Of a stretch of DNA of 64,000 nt, positions 19,057 to 28,686 are shown piece after piece. Each line of letters opens with the position of its first letter. Positions within the stretch are counted from its first letter, which is position 1. The notes below the pieces were generated by a model that saw only the letters and a list, made by a program, of their open reading frames with translations, did no database searches and was not told the origin of the DNA. The DNA is from Bacillales bacterium (GTDB taxonomy: Bacteria > Bacillota > Bacilli > Bacillales > DASSOY01). The stretch spans positions 1-64,000 of the forward strand of contig DASSOY010000072.1 in NCBI GenBank assembly GCA_035700025.1, in the 5' to 3' direction. The position numbers and the translations under genes are program-made.

Positions 19057-20325
19057 ATGTTAAGATCGATGTATTCAGGAATCAGTGGAATGAAAAATTT
19101 CCAAACGAAATTGGACATTATCGGCAATAACATCGCCAATGTCAATACGTACGGGTACAAAAAAGGAAGAGTGACGTTCCAGTCCCTTGTCAGCCAACAA
19201 CTGTCCGCGGCAAGCAGCCCGACGTTCAATCGCGGCGGGATCAACCCGAAGCAAGTCGGTCTCGGATCATCAATGGGATCGATCGACAAGATCCAAACGC
19301 AAGGCAGTTTACAAACGACGGGACGAGCCCTCGACGTGGCAATATCGGGAGACGGTTATTTTATCGTAAACAAAGGGTTTCAAAATTTTTACACAAGAGC
19401 CGGAAACTTTTATATCGACCAAAACGGGTTACTTGTTAATTCAGACGGGATGCGCGTCCTCGGTTACGGCGTGAACAACAAAGGCCAAATCGACAAGGCT
19501 GGAGATTTGACCGAATTGTACATCAGCGATGACACAATTCAACAACCTTTGTCGGACTCTGTGACCGTCGCCGGGAACCTCGACATCAATAATTTCATCG
19601 ATCCGACCACAGGCGCTGCCGCAGGAACCCAAACGAAGACGTTGAACTTTAAATTGTTCGATTCCCTAGGAGTGGAACATCCTTCCTCGATCACGTTTGA
19701 TTCGCCGACAGCGGCATTGGTTCCGAATACGACCAATGAATATTATGTGCAGCAAATGAACATTACCCTTTCCTCAACGGGCGCTTCTGATGTTACGGGA
19801 ACCGTGACGTTCAATGAAGACGGGACGGTAAAAACAGTAAACTTGAGCAGCGATCCGGCCACTTTTACTTATCCGAGCGGACAGCAGATCGACATTCCCG
19901 AAAGCGGCTTTGATTTGACGGCGCTCTCGGTACGCGATTCTGTCGGTACGGCGGACGTTATCGGAGATGTCGCGTTGTTGACGGGGTATCAGATCGGGAA
20001 TTCCGGCGAAATCTCGGGCGTGTTGTCCAACGGCGACGTACAGTTGCTCGGGCAGCTTGCGCTGGCCGGGTTTAACAACCCCGGCGGTCTTGAAAAAGCC
20101 GGGGATAATCTGTACTCGGTAACGAACAACTCGGGAGATCCGATTGAGGCGGTGCCGGGCGATGGGATCGGTATCTTGCAGACGGGCATGCTCGAAATGT
20201 CGAACGTGGATTTGGCGACGGCGTTTACGGAAATGATTGTCGCCGAACGCGGATTCCAGGCGAACACACGAATCATTACAACTTCGGACGAAATCTTGCA
20301 GGAACTCGTGAATCTCAAACGATAA
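19057..20325 (+). CDS. flgE: Flagellar hook protein FlgE
   Basis: The hook subunit, 422 residues from ATG 19057 (site AAAGGGG). An upstream in-frame start at 18964 would add 31 unlikely residues. The N-terminus (MLRSMYSGISGMKNFQ... IIGNNIANVNTYGYKK) and C-terminus (EMIVAERGFQANTRIITTSDEILQELVNLKR) are conserved. The middle (about 150-330) is a large, Thr/Asp/Gly-rich D1/D2-type insert. It is much longer than the B. subtilis hook protein (264 residues, as I recall), closer to the enterobacterial size. Confidence 0.93.
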   Translation: MLRSMYSGISGMKNFQTKLDIIGNNIANVNTYGYKKGRVTFQSLVSQQLSAASSPTFNRGGINPKQVGLGSSMGSIDKIQTQGSLQTTGRALDVAISGDGYFIVNKGFQNFYTRAGNFYIDQNGLLVNSDGMRVLGYGVNNKGQIDKAGDLTELYISDDTIQQPLSDSVTVAGNLDINNFIDPTTGAAAGTQTKTLNFKLFDSLGVEHPSSITFDSPTAALVPNTTNEYYVQQMNITLSSTGASDVTGTVTFNEDGTVKTVNLSSDPATFTYPSGQQIDIPESGFDLTALSVRDSVGTADVIGDVALLTGYQIGNSGEISGVLSNGDVQLLGQLALAGFNNPGGLEKAGDNLYSVTNNSGDPIEAVPGDGIGILQTGMLEMSNVDLATAFTEMIVAERGFQANTRIITTSDEILQELVNLKR

Positions 20326-20363
20326 GGAGGCGGGGGCGGTTTGTTCCCGCCCCTGATTAAATA

Positions 20364-20585
20364 ATGATTGAACTTACGAGATTGAACGATCATCGGTTTC
20401 GCTTAAATGCCTGTTTCATCGAACAGGTGGAGAGCTTGCCGGACACAACAATCACGATGGTCAACGGGAAGAAGCTCGTCGTTAAGGAAACGGCGGAAGA
20501 AGTGCATCAGGCAATCATACATTTTTACCGGAGAATCGGAATCATCGGGTTGGCTGCAAGAAACGAAAAGATAGAAGGGGATTAA
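20364..20585 (+). CDS. swrD: Swarming motility protein SwrD (FlbD family)
   Basis: A 73-residue FlbD-family protein (MIELTRLNDHRF, TTITMVNGKKLVVKE). In B. subtilis SwrD increases stator torque for swarming. It lies between flgE and fliM. The normal next gene, fliL, is missing: fliM begins 32 bases later. Confidence 0.9.
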   Translation: MIELTRLNDHRFRLNACFIEQVESLPDTTITMVNGKKLVVKETAEEVHQAIIHFYRRIGIIGLAARNEKIEGD

Positions 20586-20617
20586 GGCTATGAAATGTTC
20601 TGCAGGGGGGGATTCCT

Positions 20618-21610
20618 ATGGCTGATGTATTATCGCAAAACGAAATTGATGCTTTATTGTCGGCCATCTCAACGGGGGAAATGGATGCGGATGAACTCCG
20701 GGAGGAAAAGAAAGAGCGAGTAAGAGTTTATGACTTTAAAAGGGCGATGCGATTTTCGAAAGATCAAATTCGCAGTTTGACGAGAATTCATGAAAATTTC
20801 GCTCGCTTGTTGACGACTTTTTTTTCGGCACAGTTGAGGTCCTACGTGCAAATCACGGTTGCCTCGGTCGATCAACTTCCTTATGAAGAATTCATTCGCT
20901 CGGTCCCGAAAATGACCTTGCTGAACACGTTCGAAGCGTCTCCGTTGGAGGGACGTCTGCTAGTGGAAGTGAATCCCCATATTGCTTTTGCAATGATTGA
21001 CAGGGTTCTCGGTGGACAAGGTACAAGTATGAACAAGATTGATAATTTGACAGAAATCGAGTCGAACATCATGCAACGATTGCTCGGAAAGGCGCTGAAG
21101 AGTTTTCGGGACGCCTGGCAAACGGTCATTGAACTCGAAATTGGCAGTCAGGAGATGGAGGTTAATCCGCAGTTTTTGCAAATGGTGTCTCCGAACGAAA
21201 CGGTCGTCGTTATTTCATTGACGACGGTGATCGGCGAATCGAGCGGAATGATCAACATTTGTTTGCCGCATGTAGTTATTGAACCGGTGATTGAGAAATT
21301 GTCGATCCACTACTGGATGCAGGACAAAATGAAACAGCGCAAACCGGAGGAGTACGAACAGCTTAAAGAAAAGCTGCACGGTGCCCCGATCGTCATGAAA
21401 GCAGAGCTCGGACGTTCGGAAATATCCGTCCAGGAGTTTTTGCAACTCAATCGCGGAGATGTCATCGCGCTTGATCAGTTGATCGACAAACCGCTGACGC
21501 TCAGTGCTGGAAACCGACCGAAATTTTACGTGCAGCCCGGAAAGAAAGGCAGGAAGATGGCCGTACAGGTGATTGAAAACATTCCGAAAGGGGAGGGGCA
21601 TGATGAGTGA
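20618..21610 (+). CDS. fliM: Flagellar motor switch protein FliM
   Basis: FliM (330 residues) is part of the C ring and receives CheY-P. The N-terminal CheY-P-binding peptide (LSQNEIDALLSA) is present, followed by the CheC-like middle domain and the C-terminal SpoA/FliN-like domain (about 250-325). The start ATG follows GGGGGGA. It overlaps fliY by several bases. Confidence 0.97.
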   Translation: MADVLSQNEIDALLSAISTGEMDADELREEKKERVRVYDFKRAMRFSKDQIRSLTRIHENFARLLTTFFSAQLRSYVQITVASVDQLPYEEFIRSVPKMTLLNTFEASPLEGRLLVEVNPHIAFAMIDRVLGGQGTSMNKIDNLTEIESNIMQRLLGKALKSFRDAWQTVIELEIGSQEMEVNPQFLQMVSPNETVVVISLTTVIGESSGMINICLPHVVIEPVIEKLSIHYWMQDKMKQRKPEEYEQLKEKLHGAPIVMKAELGRSEISVQEFLQLNRGDVIALDQLIDKPLTLSAGNRPKFYVQPGKKGRKMAVQVIENIPKGEGHDE

Positions 21611-22772
21611 TGATCAGAAACTTTCGCAAGACGAGATTAATGCTCTTTTGAACAACGTGAACGACGATACCGACAAAAAAGAGGAAATCAATGAATACTT
21701 GTCCTCGATTGAAGTGGATACGATGGGAGAAATCGGAAACATTTCGTTCGGGACTGCTGCGACCGTCCTTTCGGAATTGTTGAGGCAAAAAGTTGAGATT
21801 ACGACACCGAAGCTTACAGTTGTGGAGTATGAAAGCTTGTCGGAACATTTTCCGCACCCGCACGTTGCCGTAACCGTAAATTATACGCAAGGATTCCAAG
21901 GATCGAACATTCTTGTGCTGAATTTGCGGGACGCAGGCGTCATCGCAGATTTGATGATGGGCGGCGAAGGCAAGAATCCGAAAGAAGTCATCGGCGATAT
22001 GGAAATGAGCGCGGTTCAAGAGGCGATGAACCAAATGATGGGCTCCGCTTCCACTTCAATGTCGTCGATGTTCAACAAAACGATCGACATTTCTCCACCG
22101 ATCGCCGACATGCTTGATTTTAACAATAAGAGCAGCGGAAATTCGCTGCAGTTTGACGACGTCATGTTAATGGTCATGTTCCGCTTGAAAATCGGCGACC
22201 TGATCGACTCGAACATTATGCATTTGCTGCCGATCGAATTCGCCAAAACAATGGTTGACGAACTGATGAATCCGGGAGAAAATTCATCTGCAAATGAGCC
22301 GTCATTTGCCGACGGAGAATCAGAAACGAACGAACCGGCATCCGCGGCATCCGAGTTAAACGAGCTTGGTGCGAACCATGAGACGACTGAGCCGATGAGT
22401 GATCGTTCCCAACCTGAGCGGCAACATTTAGGCAATGGTTCGACGGCGTCAAGGGACATCCAATCTGCAGTGTTTTCTGATTTTGAAGACAACGACGAGC
22501 TTCGAACACAAACACAAAACTTAAACATGTTGTACGACATTCCGTTGCAAGTGACGGTGGAACTCGGCCGCGCAACGCGTTCGGTGAAAGACATTCTCCG
22601 GTTGACACCGGGTTCTGTCATTGAACTGAACAAATTGGCCGGTGAACCTGTCGATATTTTCGTGAACAACAAAATGATTGCCCGAGGCGAAGTGGTCGTC
22701 ATTGATGAGAATTTCGGCGTTCGAGTAACAGAAATTGCCAGTCAAAAAGATCGATTGAAACGATTGCAGTAA
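21603..22772 (+). CDS. fliY: Flagellar motor switch phosphatase FliY
   Basis: FliY (389 residues) removes phosphate from CheY-P at the switch and supplies the FliN part of the C ring. The N-terminus has the CheY-binding motif (LSQDEINALLNN). Two CheC-type active sites are intact, each of the D/S-x3-E-x2-N form (DTMGEIGN and SAVQEAMN). A low-complexity linker (about 215-285) leads to the FliN-like C-terminal SpoA domain. ATG 21603 gives better spacing to GGAGG than ATG 21600. It overlaps fliM. Confidence 0.95.
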   Translation: MSDDQKLSQDEINALLNNVNDDTDKKEEINEYLSSIEVDTMGEIGNISFGTAATVLSELLRQKVEITTPKLTVVEYESLSEHFPHPHVAVTVNYTQGFQGSNILVLNLRDAGVIADLMMGGEGKNPKEVIGDMEMSAVQEAMNQMMGSASTSMSSMFNKTIDISPPIADMLDFNNKSSGNSLQFDDVMLMVMFRLKIGDLIDSNIMHLLPIEFAKTMVDELMNPGENSSANEPSFADGESETNEPASAASELNELGANHETTEPMSDRSQPERQHLGNGSTASRDIQSAVFSDFEDNDELRTQTQNLNMLYDIPLQVTVELGRATRSVKDILRLTPGSVIELNKLAGEPVDIFVNNKMIARGEVVVIDENFGVRVTEIASQKDRLKRLQ

Positions 22773-22798
22773 ACTTTTCAGGTAACGGAGGAGAACGA

Positions 22799-23161
22799 AT
22801 GGCTCATAAAATTTTGATCGTAGACGATGCCGCATTTATGAGAATGATGGTCAAAGACATTTTGACGAAAAACAATTTTGAAATCGCCGGCGAGGCCGGT
22901 GACGGCGCCGAAGCCGTCGAGAAATATCAAGAAACGTCGCCGGATCTTGTCATACTTGACATCACGATGCCGGAAATGGACGGATTGACCGCTTTGAAAG
23001 AAATTAAGAAAATCGACGGGGATGCGAAAGTGATTATGTGCTCGGCGATGGGACAGCAGGCGATGGTCATTGACGCGATTCAGGCCGGAGCGAAAGATTT
23101 CATCGTGAAACCTTTTCAGGCGGAGCGGGTGGTTGAAGCGATCAATAAAGCGTTGAGTTAG
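22799..23161 (+). CDS. cheY: Chemotaxis response regulator CheY
   Basis: A single-domain receiver of 120 residues: acidic pair Asp9-Asp10, phosphoacceptor Asp54 (VILDITMPEMDG), Ser82 at the conserved Ser/Thr site and Lys104 (IVKPF). It is phosphorylated by CheA and binds FliM/FliY. The ribosome binding site is GGAGGAG. Confidence 0.97.
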   Translation: MAHKILIVDDAAFMRMMVKDILTKNNFEIAGEAGDGAEAVEKYQETSPDLVILDITMPEMDGLTALKEIKKIDGDAKVIMCSAMGQQAMVIDAIQAGAKDFIVKPFQAERVVEAINKALS

Positions 23162-23171
23162 GCAGGTGCTC

Positions 23172-23819
23172 GTGTTGCGAAAGCGATGGTTGGTAGTGAT
23201 TTTGGCGGCAGCGTTCGTTTTTGTTTTCGGAGGCGATCTTGTGCATGCTTCCGGAGGCGGGAAAGACAATCGAACGGTTGCCGATCTATACAAGGATCAA
23301 GTGGGACAGAAAGAAAACGGGGATACGCCGGATTCGGAAATGGGAGCATCTGCAGGAACGGGGAGCACGCTGTGGATGTTCGTCAAAGTGGTTTTCATCC
23401 TTGCGGTTGTCGTGGCGCTCATTTATTTGTTGCTGCGATTCGTGAACGCGAAAACACGTTCATTTTCTTCGGGACGAGCGATTCAAACGATCAGCGGGGT
23501 GAACGTCGGTTCGAATCGTTCCGTCCAACTCGTAAAGGTCGGAACGAAAATTCTCGTTATCGGCGTCGGCGATACTGTCACGCTGTTAAAAGAGATCGAC
23601 GACGAGGACGAAGTGAAGCAATTGACGAACATTCACGAAAAGGATGATGTCATCGACACGTCCGTTGGGAAGTTGAAAGATTGGATCAACACGAAACAAG
23701 CCGGTCGAGGCGAACCGAACGGCGGGTTTAAGGCGATGCTGGAAAAAAGGCTGAATGAAATGGTGGAAGATCGGAAACGTGCCGTCGATCGGTTGAAAAG
23801 GAAAGGCGGACCGCGATGA
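23172..23819 (+). CDS. fliZ: Flagellar biosynthesis protein FliO (FliZ of Bacillus)
   Basis: A protein of 215 residues with an N-terminal hydrophobic signal-like helix (about 6-27), an exported Ser/Asp-rich stretch and a second membrane helix (about 65-88). The FliO domain follows (about 90-150; INGV-like GVNVGSNRSVQLVKVG). It assists FliP assembly in the export gate. The start is uncertain among GTG 23166, GTG 23172 and TTG 23175; 23172 has the best spacing to GGCAGGTG. It overlaps fliP by 4 bases. Confidence 0.85.
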   Translation: MLRKRWLVVILAAAFVFVFGGDLVHASGGGKDNRTVADLYKDQVGQKENGDTPDSEMGASAGTGSTLWMFVKVVFILAVVVALIYLLLRFVNAKTRSFSSGRAIQTISGVNVGSNRSVQLVKVGTKILVIGVGDTVTLLKEIDDEDEVKQLTNIHEKDDVIDTSVGKLKDWINTKQAGRGEPNGGFKAMLEKRLNEMVEDRKRAVDRLKRKGGPR

Positions 23820-24496
23820 ACGGACCGATTCCCGGTGTAGACTTTCAATTTCTCAGCGATCAACCGGCCGACGTCGCGACGACTGTCCAGTTATTTTTAT
23901 TGTTGACGGTCTTGTCGCTTGCGCCAGCGATTCTCGTGTTGATGACTTCGTTTACGCGCATCGTCATTGTGCTTTCTTTCGTCAGAACCGCTCTCGCGAC
24001 AAGACAAATGCCGCCGAACCAAGTATTGATCGGCCTGTCCTTATTTTTAACTTTTTTCATTATGGCCCCGGTCATCAGCGAAGTGAACGATGAAGCCGTT
24101 CAACCGTTTTTGCAAGGGGACTTGACGCAGCAAGAGGCGTTCGATAAGGCGGCTGCGCCGATCAAGCAGTTTATGTCGGAACATACGCGGCAAAAAGACT
24201 TGCGCTTGTTCTTGAACTACGGGGATTACGAACAACCCGAAAGCATCGAGGATATTCCGCTGGCCGCCCTCGTGCCGGCCTTTACGATCAGTGAATTAAA
24301 GACGGCTTTCGAAATCGGCTTTATGATTTATATTCCGTTTTTGGTCATTGACATGGTTGTCGCCAGTATTTTGATGTCGATGGGCATGCTTATGCTTCCG
24401 CCGGTCATGATTTCGCTGCCGTTCAAAATCTTGTTGTTTATTCTCGTCGACGGATGGTATCTTGTCGTCAAATCAATTCTCATCAGTTATCAGTAA
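23816..24496 (+). CDS. fliP: Flagellar type III export gate protein FliP
   Basis: FliP (226 residues) is a core export-gate membrane protein. Typical segments are LTVLSLAPAILVLMTSFTRIVIVLSFVR, TRQMPPNQVLIGL and the C-terminal hydrophobic stretch with VVASILMSMGMLMLPPVMISLPFK. Several transmembrane helices are evident. ATGA overlap with the preceding gene shows translational coupling. Confidence 0.97.
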   Translation: MNGPIPGVDFQFLSDQPADVATTVQLFLLLTVLSLAPAILVLMTSFTRIVIVLSFVRTALATRQMPPNQVLIGLSLFLTFFIMAPVISEVNDEAVQPFLQGDLTQQEAFDKAAAPIKQFMSEHTRQKDLRLFLNYGDYEQPESIEDIPLAALVPAFTISELKTAFEIGFMIYIPFLVIDMVVASILMSMGMLMLPPVMISLPFKILLFILVDGWYLVVKSILISYQ

Positions 24497-24509
24497 AGAA
24501 GGTGTTCCG

Positions 24510-24779
24510 ATGAGTCCAGAATTCGTCATTCAAATTGCGCGTCAAGGTGTTTATACGACCTTGCTGATCGCTGCGCCGATATTGATCATCGCTCTCGGCG
24601 TCGGACTGCTCGTCAGCATTTTTCAAGCGACGACGCAGATTCAGGAACAAACGCTCGCATTCATTCCGAAAATTGCTGCGGCGCTGCTGGCTCTAATTTT
24701 TTTCGGTCCATGGATGCTGTCCGAGCTTTTGGACTTTACCTATCAAATTTTTACGCAACTTGATCAATTCGGCAGATGA
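24510..24779 (+). CDS. fliQ: Flagellar type III export gate protein FliQ
   Basis: FliQ (89 residues, the family length) has two membrane helices and begins MSPEFVIQIARQGVYTTLL. The loop SIFQATTQIQEQTLAFIPK is the family hallmark. ATG 24510 follows AAGAAGGTG; an upstream in-frame start at 24462 lies inside fliP and is rejected. It overlaps fliR by 4 bases. Confidence 0.96.
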   Translation: MSPEFVIQIARQGVYTTLLIAAPILIIALGVGLLVSIFQATTQIQEQTLAFIPKIAAALLALIFFGPWMLSELLDFTYQIFTQLDQFGR

Positions 24780-25564
24780 TCCTTACGCAAGTATTGGAAG
24801 GCGTACCTGCATATTTGCTCATTCTCGTGCGCGTCGCTTCTTTTTTCGCAGCTGTGCCTATTTTTTCGTACCGCAACATTCCGGCAGCCGCCAAAATCGG
24901 AACATCGGTCGTGCTTGCCTGGTTGATGGACGTATCGTTGCAACCGGAACCTCTTCCGGTGGACGGCCGTTTTTTTCTTCTTTTAATAAAGGAATCCATC
25001 GTCGGCCTCTCCATCGGTTTTATCGCGATGATCTTGATTTATGCGTTACAGGTCGCGGGGGAATTCATCGACGTGAAAATGGGCTTGGCGATGGCGACGA
25101 TCTTTGATCCGCATACGTCGGTGCAAGCTCCGGTGACGGGGAATTTCTTGTATACGTTGGCCATTTTGTTCCTATTGTCGATCAATGCCCATTACATGTT
25201 GCTTGACGGCATTTTTTACAGTTACCGGTTGATTCCGCTTGAAACGTTGTCGATTCATTTCGGGAACGGAGGAGCGGCCGAGCTTGCGACGGAGGCATTG
25301 GCGAACATGTTCGTGATTGCTTTTCAAATGTCGGTCCCGATTGTTGGAACGTTGTTTCTCGTGGACGTTGCCTTAGGCATCGTTTCCCGCGCGGTTCCTC
25401 AAGTGAACGTGTTTATCGTCGGCATTCCGTTCAAAGTATTGGTCGGTTACGGCGTATTGCTCGTGACGATCCCGTTGATCATGGGTCTCGTAGCCGAACT
25501 TTCTGAAGAAATGACGACCGCTATGCGTCAACTGATGCAGGCAATGGGGGGGAGAGGCTCTTGA
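24776..25564 (+). CDS. fliR: Flagellar type III export gate protein FliR
   Basis: FliR (262 residues) completes the FliPQR gate. The protein is hydrophobic with about six membrane helices; RVASFFAAVPIFSYRNIPAAAKIG and the GEFIDVKMGLAMATIFDP motif identify it. It overlaps fliQ at its start and flhB at its end (TTGA). Confidence 0.96.
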   Translation: MILTQVLEGVPAYLLILVRVASFFAAVPIFSYRNIPAAAKIGTSVVLAWLMDVSLQPEPLPVDGRFFLLLIKESIVGLSIGFIAMILIYALQVAGEFIDVKMGLAMATIFDPHTSVQAPVTGNFLYTLAILFLLSINAHYMLLDGIFYSYRLIPLETLSIHFGNGGAAELATEALANMFVIAFQMSVPIVGTLFLVDVALGIVSRAVPQVNVFIVGIPFKVLVGYGVLLVTIPLIMGLVAELSEEMTTAMRQLMQAMGGRGS

Positions 25565-26613
25565 GTCAAGAAAAGACGGAGAAAGCAACCCCGAAGAAAC
25601 GGCAGGATTCGAGAAAAAAAGGCCAAGTCTCCAAAAGCAATGACGTCACTGTCGCGATATCGCTTCTGCTCATCTTTTTGTTTTTGATTTTTTTCGGCTC
25701 CTATTTGTTTCAAGGCATGCTGGCTATTATGCGCAACGTGTTGGCGCACTTTCTGTTAATGGACGTTACGCAAGCGAACGTGCACAGTTTGTTCGTGCAG
25801 ATGTCGATGTTATCGCTGAAAGCGGCGGTGCCTATCGGGCTGATCGCTTTCGTCGCTGCCCTCGCCGCCAATTATATGCAAGTCGGGTTTTTGTTTTCGA
25901 CAGAAGCCGTGCAACTGAAAGGGGAACGGATCAATCCGATCCAAGGAGCAAAGAAAATCTTTTCCGTACGCGCCTTGGTCGAACTCGCGAAATCGGTATT
26001 GAAAATTTCCGCTGTCATCGGCGTCAGTTTCGGTTATCTTTGGCTGGAGAAAGACAAATTGACGAGACTCGGACTGTTGTCGCCGGAAAAAGCGTCCGCC
26101 GATCTCGGCAAGCTGCTGATTCAAATGTGTGTGGCCGTGTCCATCCTGCTGATTTTTATTTCCATTCTCGACTATTTGTACCAAAGGTTCGACCATGAAA
26201 AAAACATGCGGATGTCGAAACAAGACGTAAAGGATGAGCGAAAAAACATCGACGGGGATCCGAAGATCAAAGCGAAAATTCGCCAAAAACAACAGCAAAT
26301 GGCGATGAACCGGATGATGCAGGAAGTTCCAAAAGCAGATGTCGTCATTACGAACCCGACGCACTATGCCGTCGCTTTGCAGTATGACGATGCGAAAATG
26401 GATGCTCCGGTCGTTGTCGCCAAAGGGATGGATTTGGTCGCTCAGCGGATTAAGGAAATCGCCGCCGAACATGACATTGTAACGATGGAAAATCGTTCGC
26501 TGGCACAATCGCTTTACCGGCAAGTCAATATCGGCGAGCAAGTGCCGGAATCATTTTTTAAAGTCGTTGCGGAAATTTTGGCTTACGTTTATCGGTTGAA
26601 ACAGAAGGCATAA
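25561..26613 (+). CDS. flhB: Flagellar export specificity-switch protein FlhB
   Basis: FlhB (350 residues) has four membrane helices and a cytoplasmic domain with the self-cleaving NPTH motif at about residues 265-268 (VVITNPTHYAVAL). Cleavage there switches export from rod/hook to filament proteins. The start is TTG at 25561 behind GGGGGAGAGG, overlapping the fliR stop by 4 bases. The N-terminus (SQEKTEKATPKKRQDSRKKGQV) is typical. Confidence 0.97.
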   Translation: MSQEKTEKATPKKRQDSRKKGQVSKSNDVTVAISLLLIFLFLIFFGSYLFQGMLAIMRNVLAHFLLMDVTQANVHSLFVQMSMLSLKAAVPIGLIAFVAALAANYMQVGFLFSTEAVQLKGERINPIQGAKKIFSVRALVELAKSVLKISAVIGVSFGYLWLEKDKLTRLGLLSPEKASADLGKLLIQMCVAVSILLIFISILDYLYQRFDHEKNMRMSKQDVKDERKNIDGDPKIKAKIRQKQQQMAMNRMMQEVPKADVVITNPTHYAVALQYDDAKMDAPVVVAKGMDLVAQRIKEIAAEHDIVTMENRSLAQSLYRQVNIGEQVPESFFKVVAEILAYVYRLKQKA

Positions 26614-26652
26614 TGCTTCACCGGAATTTTTTCATTGAAAGGAAGAACGTCG

Positions 26653-28686
26653 ATGCATCCTCGTGATGTCTCAGTGCTTGTCGGCGTCATTTTGATCATT
26701 GCGATGCTGATCATCCCGTTGCCGAACGTCATGCTGTCGGTGTTGATCATTGTAAACATTTCACTCGCTTTAGTGATCATTTTGGTGACCATGAACATGA
26801 ACGAACCGCTCGAATTTTCCATCTTTCCTTCGTTGTTGCTCTTAGCAACGTTATTCCGTCTTGGACTCAACGTTTCGACAACACGGGCGATTTTAGGGAA
26901 AGGCGATGCGGGCAATGTCATCCATACATTCGGAGAATTCGTCATCGGCGGGAATCCTCTCGTCGGATTTGTCATCTTTCTCATTCTTGTCATTATTCAA
27001 TTCGTTGTCATTACGAAAGGTGCCGAACGTGTGTCCGAAGTCGCTGCCCGATTTACGCTTGATGCGATGCCGGGCAAGCAAATGAGTATCGATGCCGACA
27101 TGAACGCGGGGCTCATTTCCGACCGGGAAGCGAAACAAAGACGCGAAAAGGTTGAACGGGAAGCGGACTTTTACGGAGCAATGGACGGCGCAAGCAAATT
27201 TGTGAAGGGCGACGCGATCGCTGGTATTGTCATTGTTTCGATCAATATTATTTTCGGCATAATTATCGGCGTTGCGCAAAAAGGGATGTCACTTTCCGAT
27301 GCCGCACACAGTTATACGTTGCTTACGGTCGGCGACGGGCTGGTGAGTCAAATTCCAGCGCTCATTTTGTCAACGGCGACGGGGATCGTCGTCACTCGTG
27401 CCGCATCGGAAGGAAATCTCGGACACGACATCACGAAGCAGCTGCTCAGCTATCCGAAATTGCTGTATGCGGCAGGTGCGACGATCGCGATTCTCGGTCT
27501 TTTCACGCCGATCAACGATTTGCTTACACTGCCGATTGCGGCTTTGCTCTTCTTCGGCGGTTTTGTTCTAAACCGCAGCCAGGTGGCGGAGCTCGAAGAG
27601 GAACGCGAGTTGGAATCGGAAACCGAAGAGGAGATGAAGTCGCCGGAAAGCGTCATCCAGCTTTTGTCGATGGACGCCATTGAATTTGAGTTCGGTTACG
27701 GACTCATTCCGCTCGCGGACGTGAACCAAGGCGGCGATTTGTTGGATCGAGTGGTTATGATTCGGCGGCAGTTGGCGCTTGAGCTTGGATTGGTCATTCC
27801 GGTTGTGCGCATCAGGGACAACATTCAACTGGAGCCGAATCAATATCGGATCCGTATCAAAGGCAACGATGTCGCCGGCGGAGAAGTTTTATTGGATCAT
27901 TATTTGGCCATGAGTCCCGGTGTTGAAGACGACACAATCGAAGGCATAAAAACGACTGAGCCCGCTTTCGGACTGCCCGCGATTTGGATCAACGACGAAA
28001 TGAAAGACCGCGCTGAATTGGCCGGCTATACGATCGTCGATCCGCCGTCTGTTGTTTCTACACACTTGACCGAGGTTATCAAAAAACACGCCTTTGAATT
28101 GCTCGGTCGCCAAGAAACAAAGCAGCTGATTGATCATTTGAAAGAAGATCATCCAACGCTCGTCGAAGAAGTCCATCCCGATCCTTTATCCGTCGGGGAC
28201 ATTCAAAAAGTGCTGGTCAATTTACTTAGGGAGAACGTTTCCATCCGCAATTTGCCGGTGATCTTTGAAACGCTTGCCGATTACGGAAAAATGACGAAAG
28301 ACGGTGATTTGTTGACGGAATACGTTCGTCAGTCTCTCTCGAGACAAATCAGCAAACAATTTGCGAACGAGAATGAACCGTTGAAAGTCATAACGATTTC
28401 TGGAACGACGGAGAAAAAATTCGCTGATGCCGTCGAGCAAACGGAACACGGCAATTACTTGGCACTCGACCCTGAATCGACGCAACGATTTTATGATGCT
28501 GCGGCAAAAGAATTGCAGCAATTGAAATCGGCCGATCAATCACCGGTTATCTTATGTTCACCGGCGATCAGGATGTATGTCCGCCAGCTGTTGGAACGAT
28601 TTTTGCCCGATGTTGCCGTGTTGTCGTACAACGAATTGGAACCGACCATTGAAGTCCAAAGTCTCGGGGTGGTGAATCTTCCATGA
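26653..28686 (+). CDS. flhA: Flagellar type III export protein FlhA
   Basis: FlhA (677 residues, the same as B. subtilis) is the export-gate channel and docking platform. About eight N-terminal membrane helices surround the conserved FHIPEP-type loop (SEVAARFTLDAMPGKQMSIDADMNAG). The cytoplasmic domain begins near 310 with ESPESVIQ-like KSPESVIQLL. ATG 26653 follows AAAGGAAG; the in-frame TTG at 26635 precedes that site and is rejected. Confidence 0.97.
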   Translation: MHPRDVSVLVGVILIIAMLIIPLPNVMLSVLIIVNISLALVIILVTMNMNEPLEFSIFPSLLLLATLFRLGLNVSTTRAILGKGDAGNVIHTFGEFVIGGNPLVGFVIFLILVIIQFVVITKGAERVSEVAARFTLDAMPGKQMSIDADMNAGLISDREAKQRREKVEREADFYGAMDGASKFVKGDAIAGIVIVSINIIFGIIIGVAQKGMSLSDAAHSYTLLTVGDGLVSQIPALILSTATGIVVTRAASEGNLGHDITKQLLSYPKLLYAAGATIAILGLFTPINDLLTLPIAALLFFGGFVLNRSQVAELEEERELESETEEEMKSPESVIQLLSMDAIEFEFGYGLIPLADVNQGGDLLDRVVMIRRQLALELGLVIPVVRIRDNIQLEPNQYRIRIKGNDVAGGEVLLDHYLAMSPGVEDDTIEGIKTTEPAFGLPAIWINDEMKDRAELAGYTIVDPPSVVSTHLTEVIKKHAFELLGRQETKQLIDHLKEDHPTLVEEVHPDPLSVGDIQKVLVNLLRENVSIRNLPVIFETLADYGKMTKDGDLLTEYVRQSLSRQISKQFANENEPLKVITISGTTEKKFADAVEQTEHGNYLALDPESTQRFYDAAAKELQQLKSADQSPVILCSPAIRMYVRQLLERFLPDVAVLSYNELEPTIEVQSLGVVNLP

